Assembly: GCA_022885665.1 (NCBI GenBank)
Contig: JAGQDJ010000034.1
Span: forward strand, 186,001-250,000
Length of the DNA: 64,000 nucleotides
Source: Triops longicaudatus
Lineage: Eukaryota > Arthropoda > Branchiopoda > Notostraca > Triopsidae
Direction of reading: 5' to 3'
The translations under genes and the position numbers were made by a program. Shown piece after piece: positions 9,360 to 19,284 of the stretch. Position 1 is the stretch's first letter, and every line of letters begins with the position of its first letter. The notes beneath the pieces were generated by a model. It saw nothing but the letters and a program-made list of their open reading frames with translations. It was not told the DNA's origin and searched no databases.

Positions 9360-12300
9360 CTACATTACGTCTACGAAGTACTCACAAGGGTTGGTCATGG
9401 CCATACGAAAGGATTGCCTGGAGCCGGACACATCAGCTGGTACCTGGCCCAAAGGTCGCAAGTTGTTGGTTTGTGGCAGACCCGCGCCGGCTGCTCCGCC
9501 CACTCCCAGTCCCAGTCCTGCCTGTCCATGTCCGGTTAACGTCCTGCGACTACGTTCTGATCGTTGAGAGTCACCGTCACTGGACGCCGTGGAGGCGGAG
9601 CCAGAATGAGAGCCTGATCCTGAACCGGTTGATCCATGCACGCCGGGGCCAATGGGGTTGATCGCGCCCACCAAACCAGAGCCCGACTGTCTGTCCACTA
9701 ACCCGATACCCAGTCCAATATTCCCGCCACGCCCATCAGAACCGTTACTACTCCCTATTCAAAGATTCAGGTCTTAACATACGCGGTACAAAAACAAAGA
9801 CAATACCACAAAAGGAAGTCAAACGTACGCACAACGTACACATACAACGACACAGAAATACAAGAAACAAAAAGGGCGAGATTAATGAGAATGTCCCAAG
9901 AACGAAGAAAGGAAACGTGCTTTAGTACCTGATCCACTATTGACGCTATTGGTTCCGTTGCCATACGGATGAGCATAACCAGCCACAGCATCACTGCTGT
10001 AACTAAACGGCATGGGTGCGTAGCCCGACGCCGGGGAAGGCTGAAAAGTGCCTGCGTAGGGCATGTGAATTCCTCCCCAACCTGCCCCGCCACTACTGCC
10101 AGTTTGAGATCCCGCGGGAGGTGGCAAAGGACATAACATATCTCGATCAGCTTCTGAAACTGAGTCAGGATCGTGTAATCTTAACGAGGCCATGCCTAAA
10201 GGAGAGTCGATAAGTTGTTTGACTGGAGGGGCTGACTGAGAATCGCTATATGACTTCTTACCTCCACACAAATCCCCAAAGACATAGTAACATTGTTCCG
10301 AAAACGTAATCTTATTGACTGTGTGACGTATATAGCCAGCTTTAAGCAACTGGGAGGCGTACTTTCTCGCATCCCTTCTTTCTTCAAAACCCTGTACGTG
10401 TGTATGAAGCCAGTCTACGACATCGGCTCCTAAAGTGGGTGATTACATTATGACAATATCCACTTTCTTAGTTCCCGAAAAATGGGTAGTAGTTAAATTA
10501 TAAAGAAAAAATAGGACTTGAAGAACGACGTACCAATAAAGGCATTAGGAATTACGATTTTAAGCCACATTCTGTCTCGTACTTCCAAACCTGAATCAGG
10601 TTGTGCCATTGCTCTTACTATTGTACCCATATCGGTATGTACGGTCAAATTCATATCTTCGGGCGGACCTAAAACTATACGATTAATGTGACGAGAACAC
10701 TATCGCTTGGAGCGAAAAGGGTTACGTTCAGATTCGGGCAAACTTGATATCAACGACGAGCTTGATGTCATTGTGGTGACTGAGGGCGGACGATTAGGAT
10801 ACAAACCACCTACATAAGAATGTTTACGTACTTCGAGAGTGTACACTATAGAAACTTCGGTAACTAACCTCGCGCAGCTTCTGTATGTGCTACCCATGCA
10901 CCAGGATCTATGGGACGAACCGGCTCGGTGCGAGGAATTGTGAAATAACCTTTTGGGTGCGGATCCCAACATTTAGCTACCACTAGTTTGATGGGACTGG
11001 GAAAATAAGTAAATACATTAGTTAATTAAAGCAACAGATAAAGCACTTCACGCATTGACTACGGAAGTGTACGCAATACAAATTAAAAAGTGATAAACTC
11101 TTACGAAATTCTCGCCTCGCACTTCTAATCATAGGAATAAGTATGAGTAAGGTGATACATTACATGAAGAGTAAAAGCAAAGTCAATACTTCGAGCACTG
11201 TGATTTTCCACAAATATTACGAAAGCATTATTTCTACAACTACTGCATCTACGGATACAGTAATTTTTCCGTTCCTCTGTCATTAATTTTTATAACAACA
11301 ATAAATTCAGGGTATGACGAATTTCGCTGACTGGAAAGGGAGCACTTTCCCGCCTCCCACTTTTCGAATGTTCTCAGCTGTGCGTTGAGTTCGCGATTGT
11401 CACCGTGCCTGTCAACCAATGCGCACACGAGCTTTAACGCAGAAAAGCTGCTGCTATGAGAAATACATAAGGTGCTCAGAGCCTTTCCACGAACTCAGGA
11501 AAATGTATAAAAAAATACCAGATAAACAAATCAACTTTATTACTAAAAAAACAAATGATACAATATTTCCAAAAAAACATTACAGTACTTTTTAAAAAGT
11601 ACGAAGTACATAGAAAGTTAAACAAAATAACCAAGAGTACACAGATAAGAATATTTTTCTAAACTTAAAATATCGAGAAGTATACAATTAAGTGTAAATT
11701 AAGTTTTTTTTTCATACAAAAATAGATACAAAGTATTAGCCCAATGTTTTGACCCTACGAGGTCTGATTTTTCATTAATATATTATCAACTCTCTGTGCT
11801 CTTACTATACTAACCAGCTCCGTACCAAGGTGGTGGGAGATAGGGGCTTTTAACTCCCCTCGAAATGTTAAACTTTACAATGAGGAATATAAGCGGTTTA
11901 TCCAGTGTAAAAAAAAAAAAAAAATCAAATGAAAAACGTTAATGCATCTAGTTCAGCTGTAAAAGTGGTGAATTCATGACAAGAACAGTCGCAAGCAAGA
12001 GTGTTACCCAAGTTTCTTACCCAGGTTTTTGGACAACTTCTCGCAGCACTCGTACCGCATCATCGTTTGACATATTCTCAAAGTTTATGTCATTGACTTG
12101 TAAGATCATATCACCGGGTTCAATTCGTCCGTCCAACGCTACCGCGCCGCTAGAAAGGGAAGATACGAGAAGGAGACAAACCTCGTTAACATAAGTCGTA
12201 TGTGCGTTATGACAATGAAAGCACTCTGTACCCTTTCATGATGGAACCAACATAAATTCCGCCATCCCCGCCTTTATGACTCTGTCCCACGATGGATATC

Positions 12301-15300
12301 CCCAAGAAATTGACACTGTCCATGTTTAGCGTCACCGTGATAATATTAAGGGACATGGTCGAGTCCGTGATAGAGGAAAATGAGGACGTACGCGACATGG
12401 GCGGCATACGAGGCCTTCTCCGACGTGGCCTACGGTGACGTGCCGCACGCGAAACGCTGCTACGCTCTGTAAAAAAGACCATTAAGACCCCATTAAGCTT
12501 CCAATCTCCACTCGTTTGTAAAGTCAACAATCCGGCCAATTATGCTCAGGAAAAAACACCACGGAACAGAACATGGAACGAATAAGAAAAGAATGGCTGG
12601 GTTTTTTAAAAATGGTTACAAAACCAAAAAACAACAACCTGTCGTTGTGGTAATCCGAGAAGAAGCATCTTCTTCCGAGTCAACGAAGCTGGTGGACTCT
12701 AAATCGGAAGATAGCATGGAGGATGACTCGTAACCATGACTGGAAGAACGCTGCTTGCCGCTATGGAGGCCATGAATTCCGTGAGCATGAGGGTGAGAAT
12801 GGGGATGGCCATTCAAGCGGGGAAGGGCGGGGCCAACTGCCAGCAAGACAAATGAAGAAGATACATCAACAATCAGGGAAGAAGAAAAAAAAAAAAAACT
12901 CCCGAACCATTTGCAGGACTTTTTCTGTTACCATAAGGAGAGAGGATTAAACTTTATGTCATGACACAAAGAAATAAACCAAGAATTCAGCCATAAAAAG
13001 GAACGATCTACGAAAGGGAAAGAAATCCACGTGCACGCGATCTGCTACTCTCCACGTATCTAAAAACTGTCTACGAAGTCAAAGCTGAAATGGTTATGAA
13101 GCCAAAGGAAACTGAAACTAAGTTAATTTACTTGAGTTTACTCAAACACTTAGAACCTGGCACACCTACGATGGCACAACGCATTCCATTACGCATGTGT
13201 TGTGAACGGGCTCACTTTTGTCACGAGCTAATTATAGAGAACAAATGAAAACCTCATAAAATCCTCAATGTAACTCCAACTTCTGACTTTTACCCTTGCT
13301 TACGTGTTAAAATTATTCGCAAGTGATTCGATCCAGCGACCAAAATTTCAAGTGCACACTATTGTTTACGCTTGTCTGTCCATTTCTTCCTGCTTCATTA
13401 TTTTGTCATTTAACATCTTTCGAATCGAAAATGATTCCATTCGTGAAAATGGCAGCACTGGGTACAAGTACATATCCGGGACAATGAATGCGCATTCCAA
13501 GTATCATGCCCGAAAAGTACATATTGCTTTACGAAGAAGAAAAAAGATTCTGTCCAATATTAAGCAAACGCCTCGTTGACAATAACCGCGCCTCCCTTGT
13601 TGTTAAAAACGAAGAGCTCTTAACCCCGTTTCAATTACTCCCAACAATGTTGCTTGCAATGGATTTGCTCGCTTCGATCGCTAAGTCGTCACGTGCCTCA
13701 ACTTGTGAGCTGCCAGATTTATTTCTAGAAGTGTTTCACTTTTACCCCCCGGAGCGCGAGACTTTTCGTCGTCGAAGAATCTCAGCTTTAAGGCAAACAT
13801 TCTGTTGAAGTGCCCAGCAGAAGAACAAAGTTGAAAAAGGGGAAACTAACTTCTATCCTTTAACAATAATAAATCGACCTCTATCTAAACAAACTACAAA
13901 CCGTTCTCGCCTCTGAGTCAGGCTCGACTCAATCCAATTCCACTGCACTACGCAGAATTTATCTAGCCTTCACTCTACTTAGCCTCCCTTCTCCACTGAC
14001 ACCCAGAACCCGGTTAAAGTGAAATTTACACAATTCCTATTCCCACAAGACGTCCATGGCAACCCTAGTCAATGAACTAAGCCAGCGAAAAGGAAAAAAA
14101 AAAATCCCTCAAACTCTTCAAACGTATCATATAAGTAATCGATTGTTGATTTTGTTCCTCTCTCTCCCTCAAACCTCGAAAAGGGACAAATAATAACTGA
14201 CTTGAATAAAAAAAGGAAACAAAGTGTACCAGGAAAAATCAAGAGGCACAAGACAAGAAGGTATAACTAGGGAAAAAAGGGGGAGTAAGGACCTAGCTTC
14301 AAAGCGTTCCACAAACTAATCATGCCCGAAAAGTGTATCGCACATGCCAAACATCGAAACTGGAACAAGGAAAACGGCGGGTGAATAAAAAGAGAGAAAA
14401 AGAAAACTCACCATCAAACCTATCGTAATTTTCGTAATCCTCTCTATGTTGTCGCACACTGCTGCGGTGTAAAATGTGCAGGTCTGAGGCCCCAAAAAAC
14501 ATTAAAAGCAATAAATAAGAATAAAAATAAAGCACACAACAAAATGAAAGAACAGAAGCAAAAAGTTGCAGCCATAAAGCGTGCTTAGAGAGCACCTCTA
14601 ATCCGGACGTCACTTTCTACTAAGAATAAACTGAAATTCCTTGGGGTTGGATTTTTTTCGCTCTAAAACGCACATTGAACCCAAAATACACGCAAAATAC
14701 ATGTCAAACACGACCAAGCTTACCACTCCGCCGAGAACTGACGACAGATTCCGTTTCTGTGGTGGTAAAATCATCAACGACGGCTCGGCCATGTGGACCA
14801 GGTGGCCTAATGAGATATGTCAAACAACACCTGTTTGTATGGCAAACTTAATACTTTTTTCTTACCGAAATGGCTGGGTGGGTCTGTTTTCAGAACCTCC
14901 TCGGACTTCTGAGGGTGCTAAGCTATCCGTGCACTGGGAGACGCTATCGGACACGCTACTACCGTCAGCTGAAACGAGCTAGAAAAGTAAGAAAATAAAG
15001 CCCTAATGATTAAGTCTGAATAGAAACGAGGAAATTAAAGCTCAACTTGGGAGAACGAGCCGTAGAGTTTGAGCGAAGTTGGAACACTTACCCAAGATAT
15101 AACCCGGCCATTGAAACAAGGGAGTTTGGCATCGTCGTCCACGATCTCTTCCTTTACAACCCTAAAAGGGAAAAATAAACAAAAGGTGAAACATCATAAG
15201 AGATGCTTGTTGCATTTCATTTGGCGGACTCTTTATGCTAACCAGTGCTTAGGACTGTGAACAGGGCCCCAGCATGGTATTAGAAATCTTTAATAACGAT

Positions 15301-15889
15301 GAAAACGAGCTTTCCGCCGTTTTGGGGCCCCCGTGCCCCACAAAAAGTTCTACAAAGATTATTTTCGGCGGAAATCTGATATTCTCACTGGACAACAAAA
15401 TGCATTACACACGAGGTGGCTTGTAATATGATTCCTCTATGTTGAACTTTATATGAAATAAGTGGTATTTCTTTAGAAAAAACAAATATTATGTTATGCA
15501 TTTATGCGGGGGGTTTGCTTACGCATCATATACTACCAATTGTTAAACATGTCTATTTGTGCATAGAAGACAAAACAAAACAAGGTTAAGACTTAGAATG
15601 TCGAGGCAAAGACACTCGAATAGTGAATTTGGCGCTTCGGGCCAAGAGCTTCGTTACTAGTGTCTACAATTATTTTTGTTCAATTAAAAATTCGATAAAA
15701 AAGCAAGGAACAAATAAGGTAAGCTTACCCAAAATCATCATCCATGGATTTGAAGAAGAATTTATAGCTAGGTCTGTTGAGCACATTTTTGAAGTCTGCC
15801 AAAGTAACCTGATCGGGAGGGATGGGCAGTTTCACAAGATATGGTGTTTCTTCTTCATCAATATGGTAAATAATCTTGGTTTCACTCAT
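9360..15889 (-). CDS. dsh: Dishevelled (Dsh/DVL), Wnt signalling scaffold, 767 aa
   Basis: Thirteen in-phase coding exons (minus): 15889-15729, 15161-15092, 14978-14866, 14806-14724, 14483-14412, 12836-12639, 12466-12232, 12149-12021, 10996-10869, 10809-10726, 10668-10534, 10429-9929 and 9754-9360, 2304 nt. DIX, residues 1-77, opens MSETKIIYHIDEEETPYLVK. A Ser-rich linker holds ETESVVSSRRS and SSDLESTSFVDSEEDASSR. A basic stretch (RRPRRRRPR) precedes the PDZ, about 270-358, with NFLGISIVGQS, GGIYVGSIMKG and GRIEPGDMILQVND. DEP, about 430-510, has GLEVRDRMWLKIVIPNAFIG, LLKAGYIRHTVNKITFSEQC and YYVFGD. The tail is Gly/Ser/Pro-rich and ends SRQSFRMAMTNPCEYFVDVM, the conserved Dvl C-terminus. Dsh relays Frizzled signals to the beta-catenin and planar polarity branches. 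The donor after exon 6 (GTTGTT) is weak; its placement rests on frame and homology. Recalled animal Dvl sequences were the guide. Confidence 0.97.
10997..12020 (-). other. Dishevelled intron 8
   Basis: A 1-kb AT-rich intron between the exon that ends the PDZ and the next exon. A run of about 15 A's lies near 11910-11924. I see no exon in it. Confidence 0.7.
12837..14411 (-). other. Dishevelled intron 5
   Basis: A 1.6-kb intron between the exon ending NYDRFDG and the exon coding the His-rich linker. Open frames on both strands show no domain and are judged chance. An unrecognised alternative linker exon cannot be excluded. Confidence 0.65.
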
Positions 15890-16187
15890 GGTTCGGTCTC
15901 ACCAGAATAAACGTTGGACGAAAATGCAAATGTGTGTCTTAATCACACCAACTTAGGCCCTAGATTTGCTCCATAAAAACACACAAAAACACACAAGCTG
16001 ACGAGAACAAGATCGACCCCTCTGAATATGGCGACCCCAAGTTATCGACTAATCGGCGCCAGCCTGTCCGATTTTTGTTGGGCGTTTGTTTACTGGCGCA
16101 TGCCTCTGTTCTGGGGAGCAGTAACATTTATTTTTCGATTGTTTTTGTGAAAATAGTTTATTTCTTTTGAATTCCTAAGCTCGAAAG
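15890..16187. promoter_or_regulatory. Probable shared (bidirectional) promoter of dishevelled and TMEM19
   Basis: Dishevelled starts at 15889 leftwards. A likely TMEM19 5'UTR exon ends at 16187 with the strong donor AAAG|GTGAGT, which pairs with the acceptor CTCTTTCAG at 17299. So both transcription starts probably fall within about 300 bp, near 16.0-16.15 kb. No TATA box is evident, as is usual for housekeeping head-to-head genes. Transcription start sites are inferred. Confidence 0.5.
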
Positions 16188-17299
16188 GTGAGTTTCCCAA
16201 AAAAATTGCCTAGAAATATTTTGATTGTGATAACGGCGCAGACAGGATTTTCTCCAAGCGCGCCAAATTCAAACATGCATCGCGGGTAACTTTCTCGGGT
16301 ATCTAGCTCCTAATATTATCACAGTAAATTTGTCGTTATTATTATTGTCGTTATTCTTGGGTACAGTTAATAATCTTGCAATTGCTAACCGTATGTACTG
16401 GATTGTTGGCCAACTTAGGTAAATATAAACTTTCGTGTGTTTACCTAGGTATGTTATAGATGCTGCTCCATTGATACCTTGGTCATAGTTAAAGGAGCAT
16501 TGACATCGCTTGTTTTCTGTCAGCTACAGCGACGGCGGAACTGGGGGGGCAGAGGGGGCAGCTGCCCCTCCTAAAATTTTGTAGAAGGAATGGAAATAAT
16601 GATAAGGGTTTCAACAGTAATGGCCACTGCCCCCCCCCCCCTGAGAAACACTTCCGCCGTCGTTGGTCAGCTATGGTTGATTAATTGATAGAATTGTTGC
16701 TAATGAGAAGCAGGATTAGTTTTCTCAAGTTATTCAGCATTAAATTTACTTCCAAAAAAGTGCTCTTTGCTGGCATTTACATTTGCCTTTACTTAGAATT
16801 AAGCTAACAAAAGTGTGTAGCATGAAGAAGATGAAAATTTAAAAGTAAATCGTAGAGTTTTCTCCAACTGTTTATGTAAACGTATGCAAGGTACTCTCCA
16901 ATTATTTGTAAACCTTAGTCAAATTCTTTCAAAATAAAAAAATCTAATTATTTTACCCTAATGTTTCTTGTGCTGTCGTTATGAAAATCCTATTGCATTT
17001 TCTTAAGTCTAAGCTAATGCTAAACTATTTTTGGATCACACGTACCATTTGCGAAAAAGGTTCTAGATAGGCTGTCTTTCCTTGAAGCTAGAAGTGAATC
17101 AAACCGAGATGTGAATCTTGTTCCGGAACAGGACACAAAGCGTTAAGACGAAGGATTAAGTATTGGTAACCTCGTTCTTTAAACAGGAAAGGTCGTGTTA
17201 GAAACTTCACATTGGTCTGATCAAATATCATTGTTCGCTGTCGTAACGAATGTGTAAATTAAAAACAAAATTTAACAACATTTATTTATCCTCTTTCAG
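16188..17299 (+). other. Probable 5'UTR intron of TMEM19
   Basis: The GTGAGT at 16188 and the pyrimidine-rich CTCTTTCAG ending at 17299 would define a 1.1-kb intron just 27 bp before the TMEM19 ATG. It hosts a 139-bp MITE. The rest is AT-rich with no exon seen. Confidence 0.5.
16519..16673. mobile_element. GC-rich 139-bp MITE with an 8-bp target-site duplication
   Basis: The element spans 16527-16665, bounded by the direct repeat GTCAGCTA (16519-16526 and 16666-16673). The left end is CAGCGACGGCGGAA; the reverse complement of the right end is CAACGACGGCGGAA (13 of 14 match). Inside the termini are G-runs on the left, C-runs on the right, and the palindrome GGGGCAGCTGCCCC. There is no coding capacity. 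The 8-bp duplication and CA-start suggest a hAT-like superfamily, but the termini differ from those of the 208-bp MITE at 4644. Confidence 0.85.
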
Positions 17300-17326
17300 G
17301 TTAAGGAGTGCAATTTCTTAAAAAAA

Positions 17327-18749
17327 ATGCAAAATACGAAGAGAAAGTATGAACCTCAGTACACCAAACCGCTACCCACAAGCGTCATAGTAAAACCCAT
17401 CGTGGCAGCCTCGGTAATCCTGCCAGTATCGCTGTGCCTATGGGCCTTTAGCGCTGTATTTGCTTGGAACGCGAAAGACAGCATTGGTACGTTCTTTTTC
17501 AAAGCTTCAGCGTAATTTCTGTTTGAGTTTTCGTGGTCTTCATAACCTTTGTTGCAGATTCAAAAGGCGTTTCGCCGACTAGGTGGCTGGTATCCATCCT
17601 TATTCCTGTCCTGATCGCCAAAAAGGGCTTGAAGAGTAAAAGCCTGGACTGGAGTGGAGCTATAGTTGGTGAATGGAAAGTTTGGCTACCATTACTTAGC
17701 ACTTACCTTAAAATGACTTTTGAAAGGTGTATTCGTGGCCCTCTTTCTCACGCTCTCAAGCTACGCTTTCTTTGCAGCTTTGCTAACCTTCTACCTCACG
17801 TCATCGAAAGCTACGAAATACCGGAGCGAAGTGAAACGCAGAATCGAACATGACTTCAAAGAAGGTCTGAAAAACGCCATGACAAATTACTCCCGAAAGT
17901 AGACGTAAGAAAATGTGATCAGGTGGCCAAAGAAACTGGATACAAGTTTTATGCAATGGAGGCGTGGCTGCCGGCCTAGCGACCATTTATATGATCGACT
18001 CCGGCATAGGAGAAAAGCCTATCGACTTTGTGCAAGACTACAGGTCGTCGTGGTTATCTGTAGCCATTTTAGGTAAATTTATCGATGTATGGAGCTACTG
18101 CACCAATTTCATTTAACATTTCTTTTTAGGAGCTCTGGCTTGTAGTAATGGCGATACATGGGCCTCCGAATTGGGTGCCGTCATCCCGCATTTTAGGCCT
18201 TATTTAGTTACCAGTTGGAAACCTGTACCAAGAGGTGCGTTACGTGGCAAACATATACTTCTTTAGATACTTGCATCTCGAAGGTAAATGTTGTATTATT
18301 AACTACTTTTAGGTACCAATGGGGGCGTTTCCTTTCCTGGGTTGGTATTCAGTTTCCTGGGCGGTCTGGTTGTAGGCGTGGCTTATTATATAACGCTAGC
18401 TTTGTGCCTTCCTGAAGACATTCTGGAAGATTGTCCACCTCAGTGGCCATTGGTAGGCTTAGCAGCTTTGGCAGGTGTTGGTGGCTCGCTAGTTGACTCG
18501 TTCTTGGGAGCTACGCTGCAGTATTCAGGTATCTAGCATGGAATCTCAATATTATCAGTTCTGAAACAAATGTTGCGTTTTCTAGGCGAAGACGAAAACG
18601 GCATTATAGTAGAATCGCCTGGTTCTTCCCCGACTGTTAAACATATCAGCGGATCAGCTTGGTTAGACAACCATAGTGTGAATCTGCTGTCGTCGTTCAT
18701 TACTGCATTATTACTGCCACGGATTAGTATTTTTCTATGGCCACAGTAG
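17327..18749 (+). CDS. TMEM19: Transmembrane protein 19 (TMEM19, DUF92 family), 347 aa
   Basis: Seven exons: 17327-17486, 17558-17668, 17727-17864, 17923-18072, 18130-18234, 18313-18528 and 18586-18749, 1044 nt; every intron interrupts a codon after its first base. Human TMEM19 is about 336 aa. Conserved blocks are SPTRWLVSILIPVLIAKKGL, SSKATKYRSEVKRRIEHDFK, GGQRNWIQVLCNGGVAAGLA, ALACSNGDTWASELGAVI, TNGGVSFPGLVFSFLGGLVV, GGSLVDSFLGATLQYSG and DNHSVNLLSSFITALLLP. Several hydrophobic helices are spread over the length, making a polytopic membrane protein. The family includes plant VTE6 and bacterial DUF92 proteins linked to phytyl-phosphate kinase activity; the animal substrate is not established. 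The ATG at 17327 follows a likely spliced 5'UTR. Confidence 0.96.
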
Positions 18750-19284
18750 TCGTACGGTTTTTAAAGTTTGTTATCCTTGTAGCTAGTGCAAAATGCATGT
18801 GTTTCTAAGAATTTATTAATACAACTTCGTGATTTGTAAAGAAATAAAAGCTTTTAGCGCATTCATTATAGCTTCATAATACGAATAAAAATCATGAACG
18901 CCTTATGGCACTTTTTCATAACGTACGACATGAACTATCACACTTGTGGGGAACACACAGTAAACGCCAGTAGCAAGGAATAAATGTTGTGCAGTGTTTT
19001 CGTAAATACATTAATCATGCCTAACTGCTAGACACCCGGTACAACCAACAAGTACTATGTCATGTTTTATCTACACATGGGCGCCTTGCGGGGCACCAGG
19101 TTATAAATCTTGGAATTGTGTTATAACAACAGAAACGAACGGAAGCAGCTTATTGGAGTGTCTTTGTGCGAAAAAGCTTTTTCTTAGTAAAAACGGCATT
19201 CATCATCGGACAATTCTTCAAACCTTTCCTGGGGTTCAAATAGATAAAACACTATTGCTGCTTATTCACCTTGTAGTTATATTT
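18750..19284. other. Tail-to-tail spacer between TMEM19 and the myosin gene
   Basis: This holds the 3'UTRs of two convergent genes. Plus-strand AATAAA hexamers are at 18843-18848 and 18884-18889. A minus-strand AATAAA at 18812-18817 could serve the myosin gene, so the two transcripts may overlap. A short plus-strand open frame from 19057 runs into the last myosin exon and is not called. Confidence 0.5.
18843..18848 (+). terminator. Poly(A) signal AATAAA of TMEM19
   Basis: AATAAA 94 bp after the TMEM19 stop, with a second copy at 18884-18889. Confidence 0.6.
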
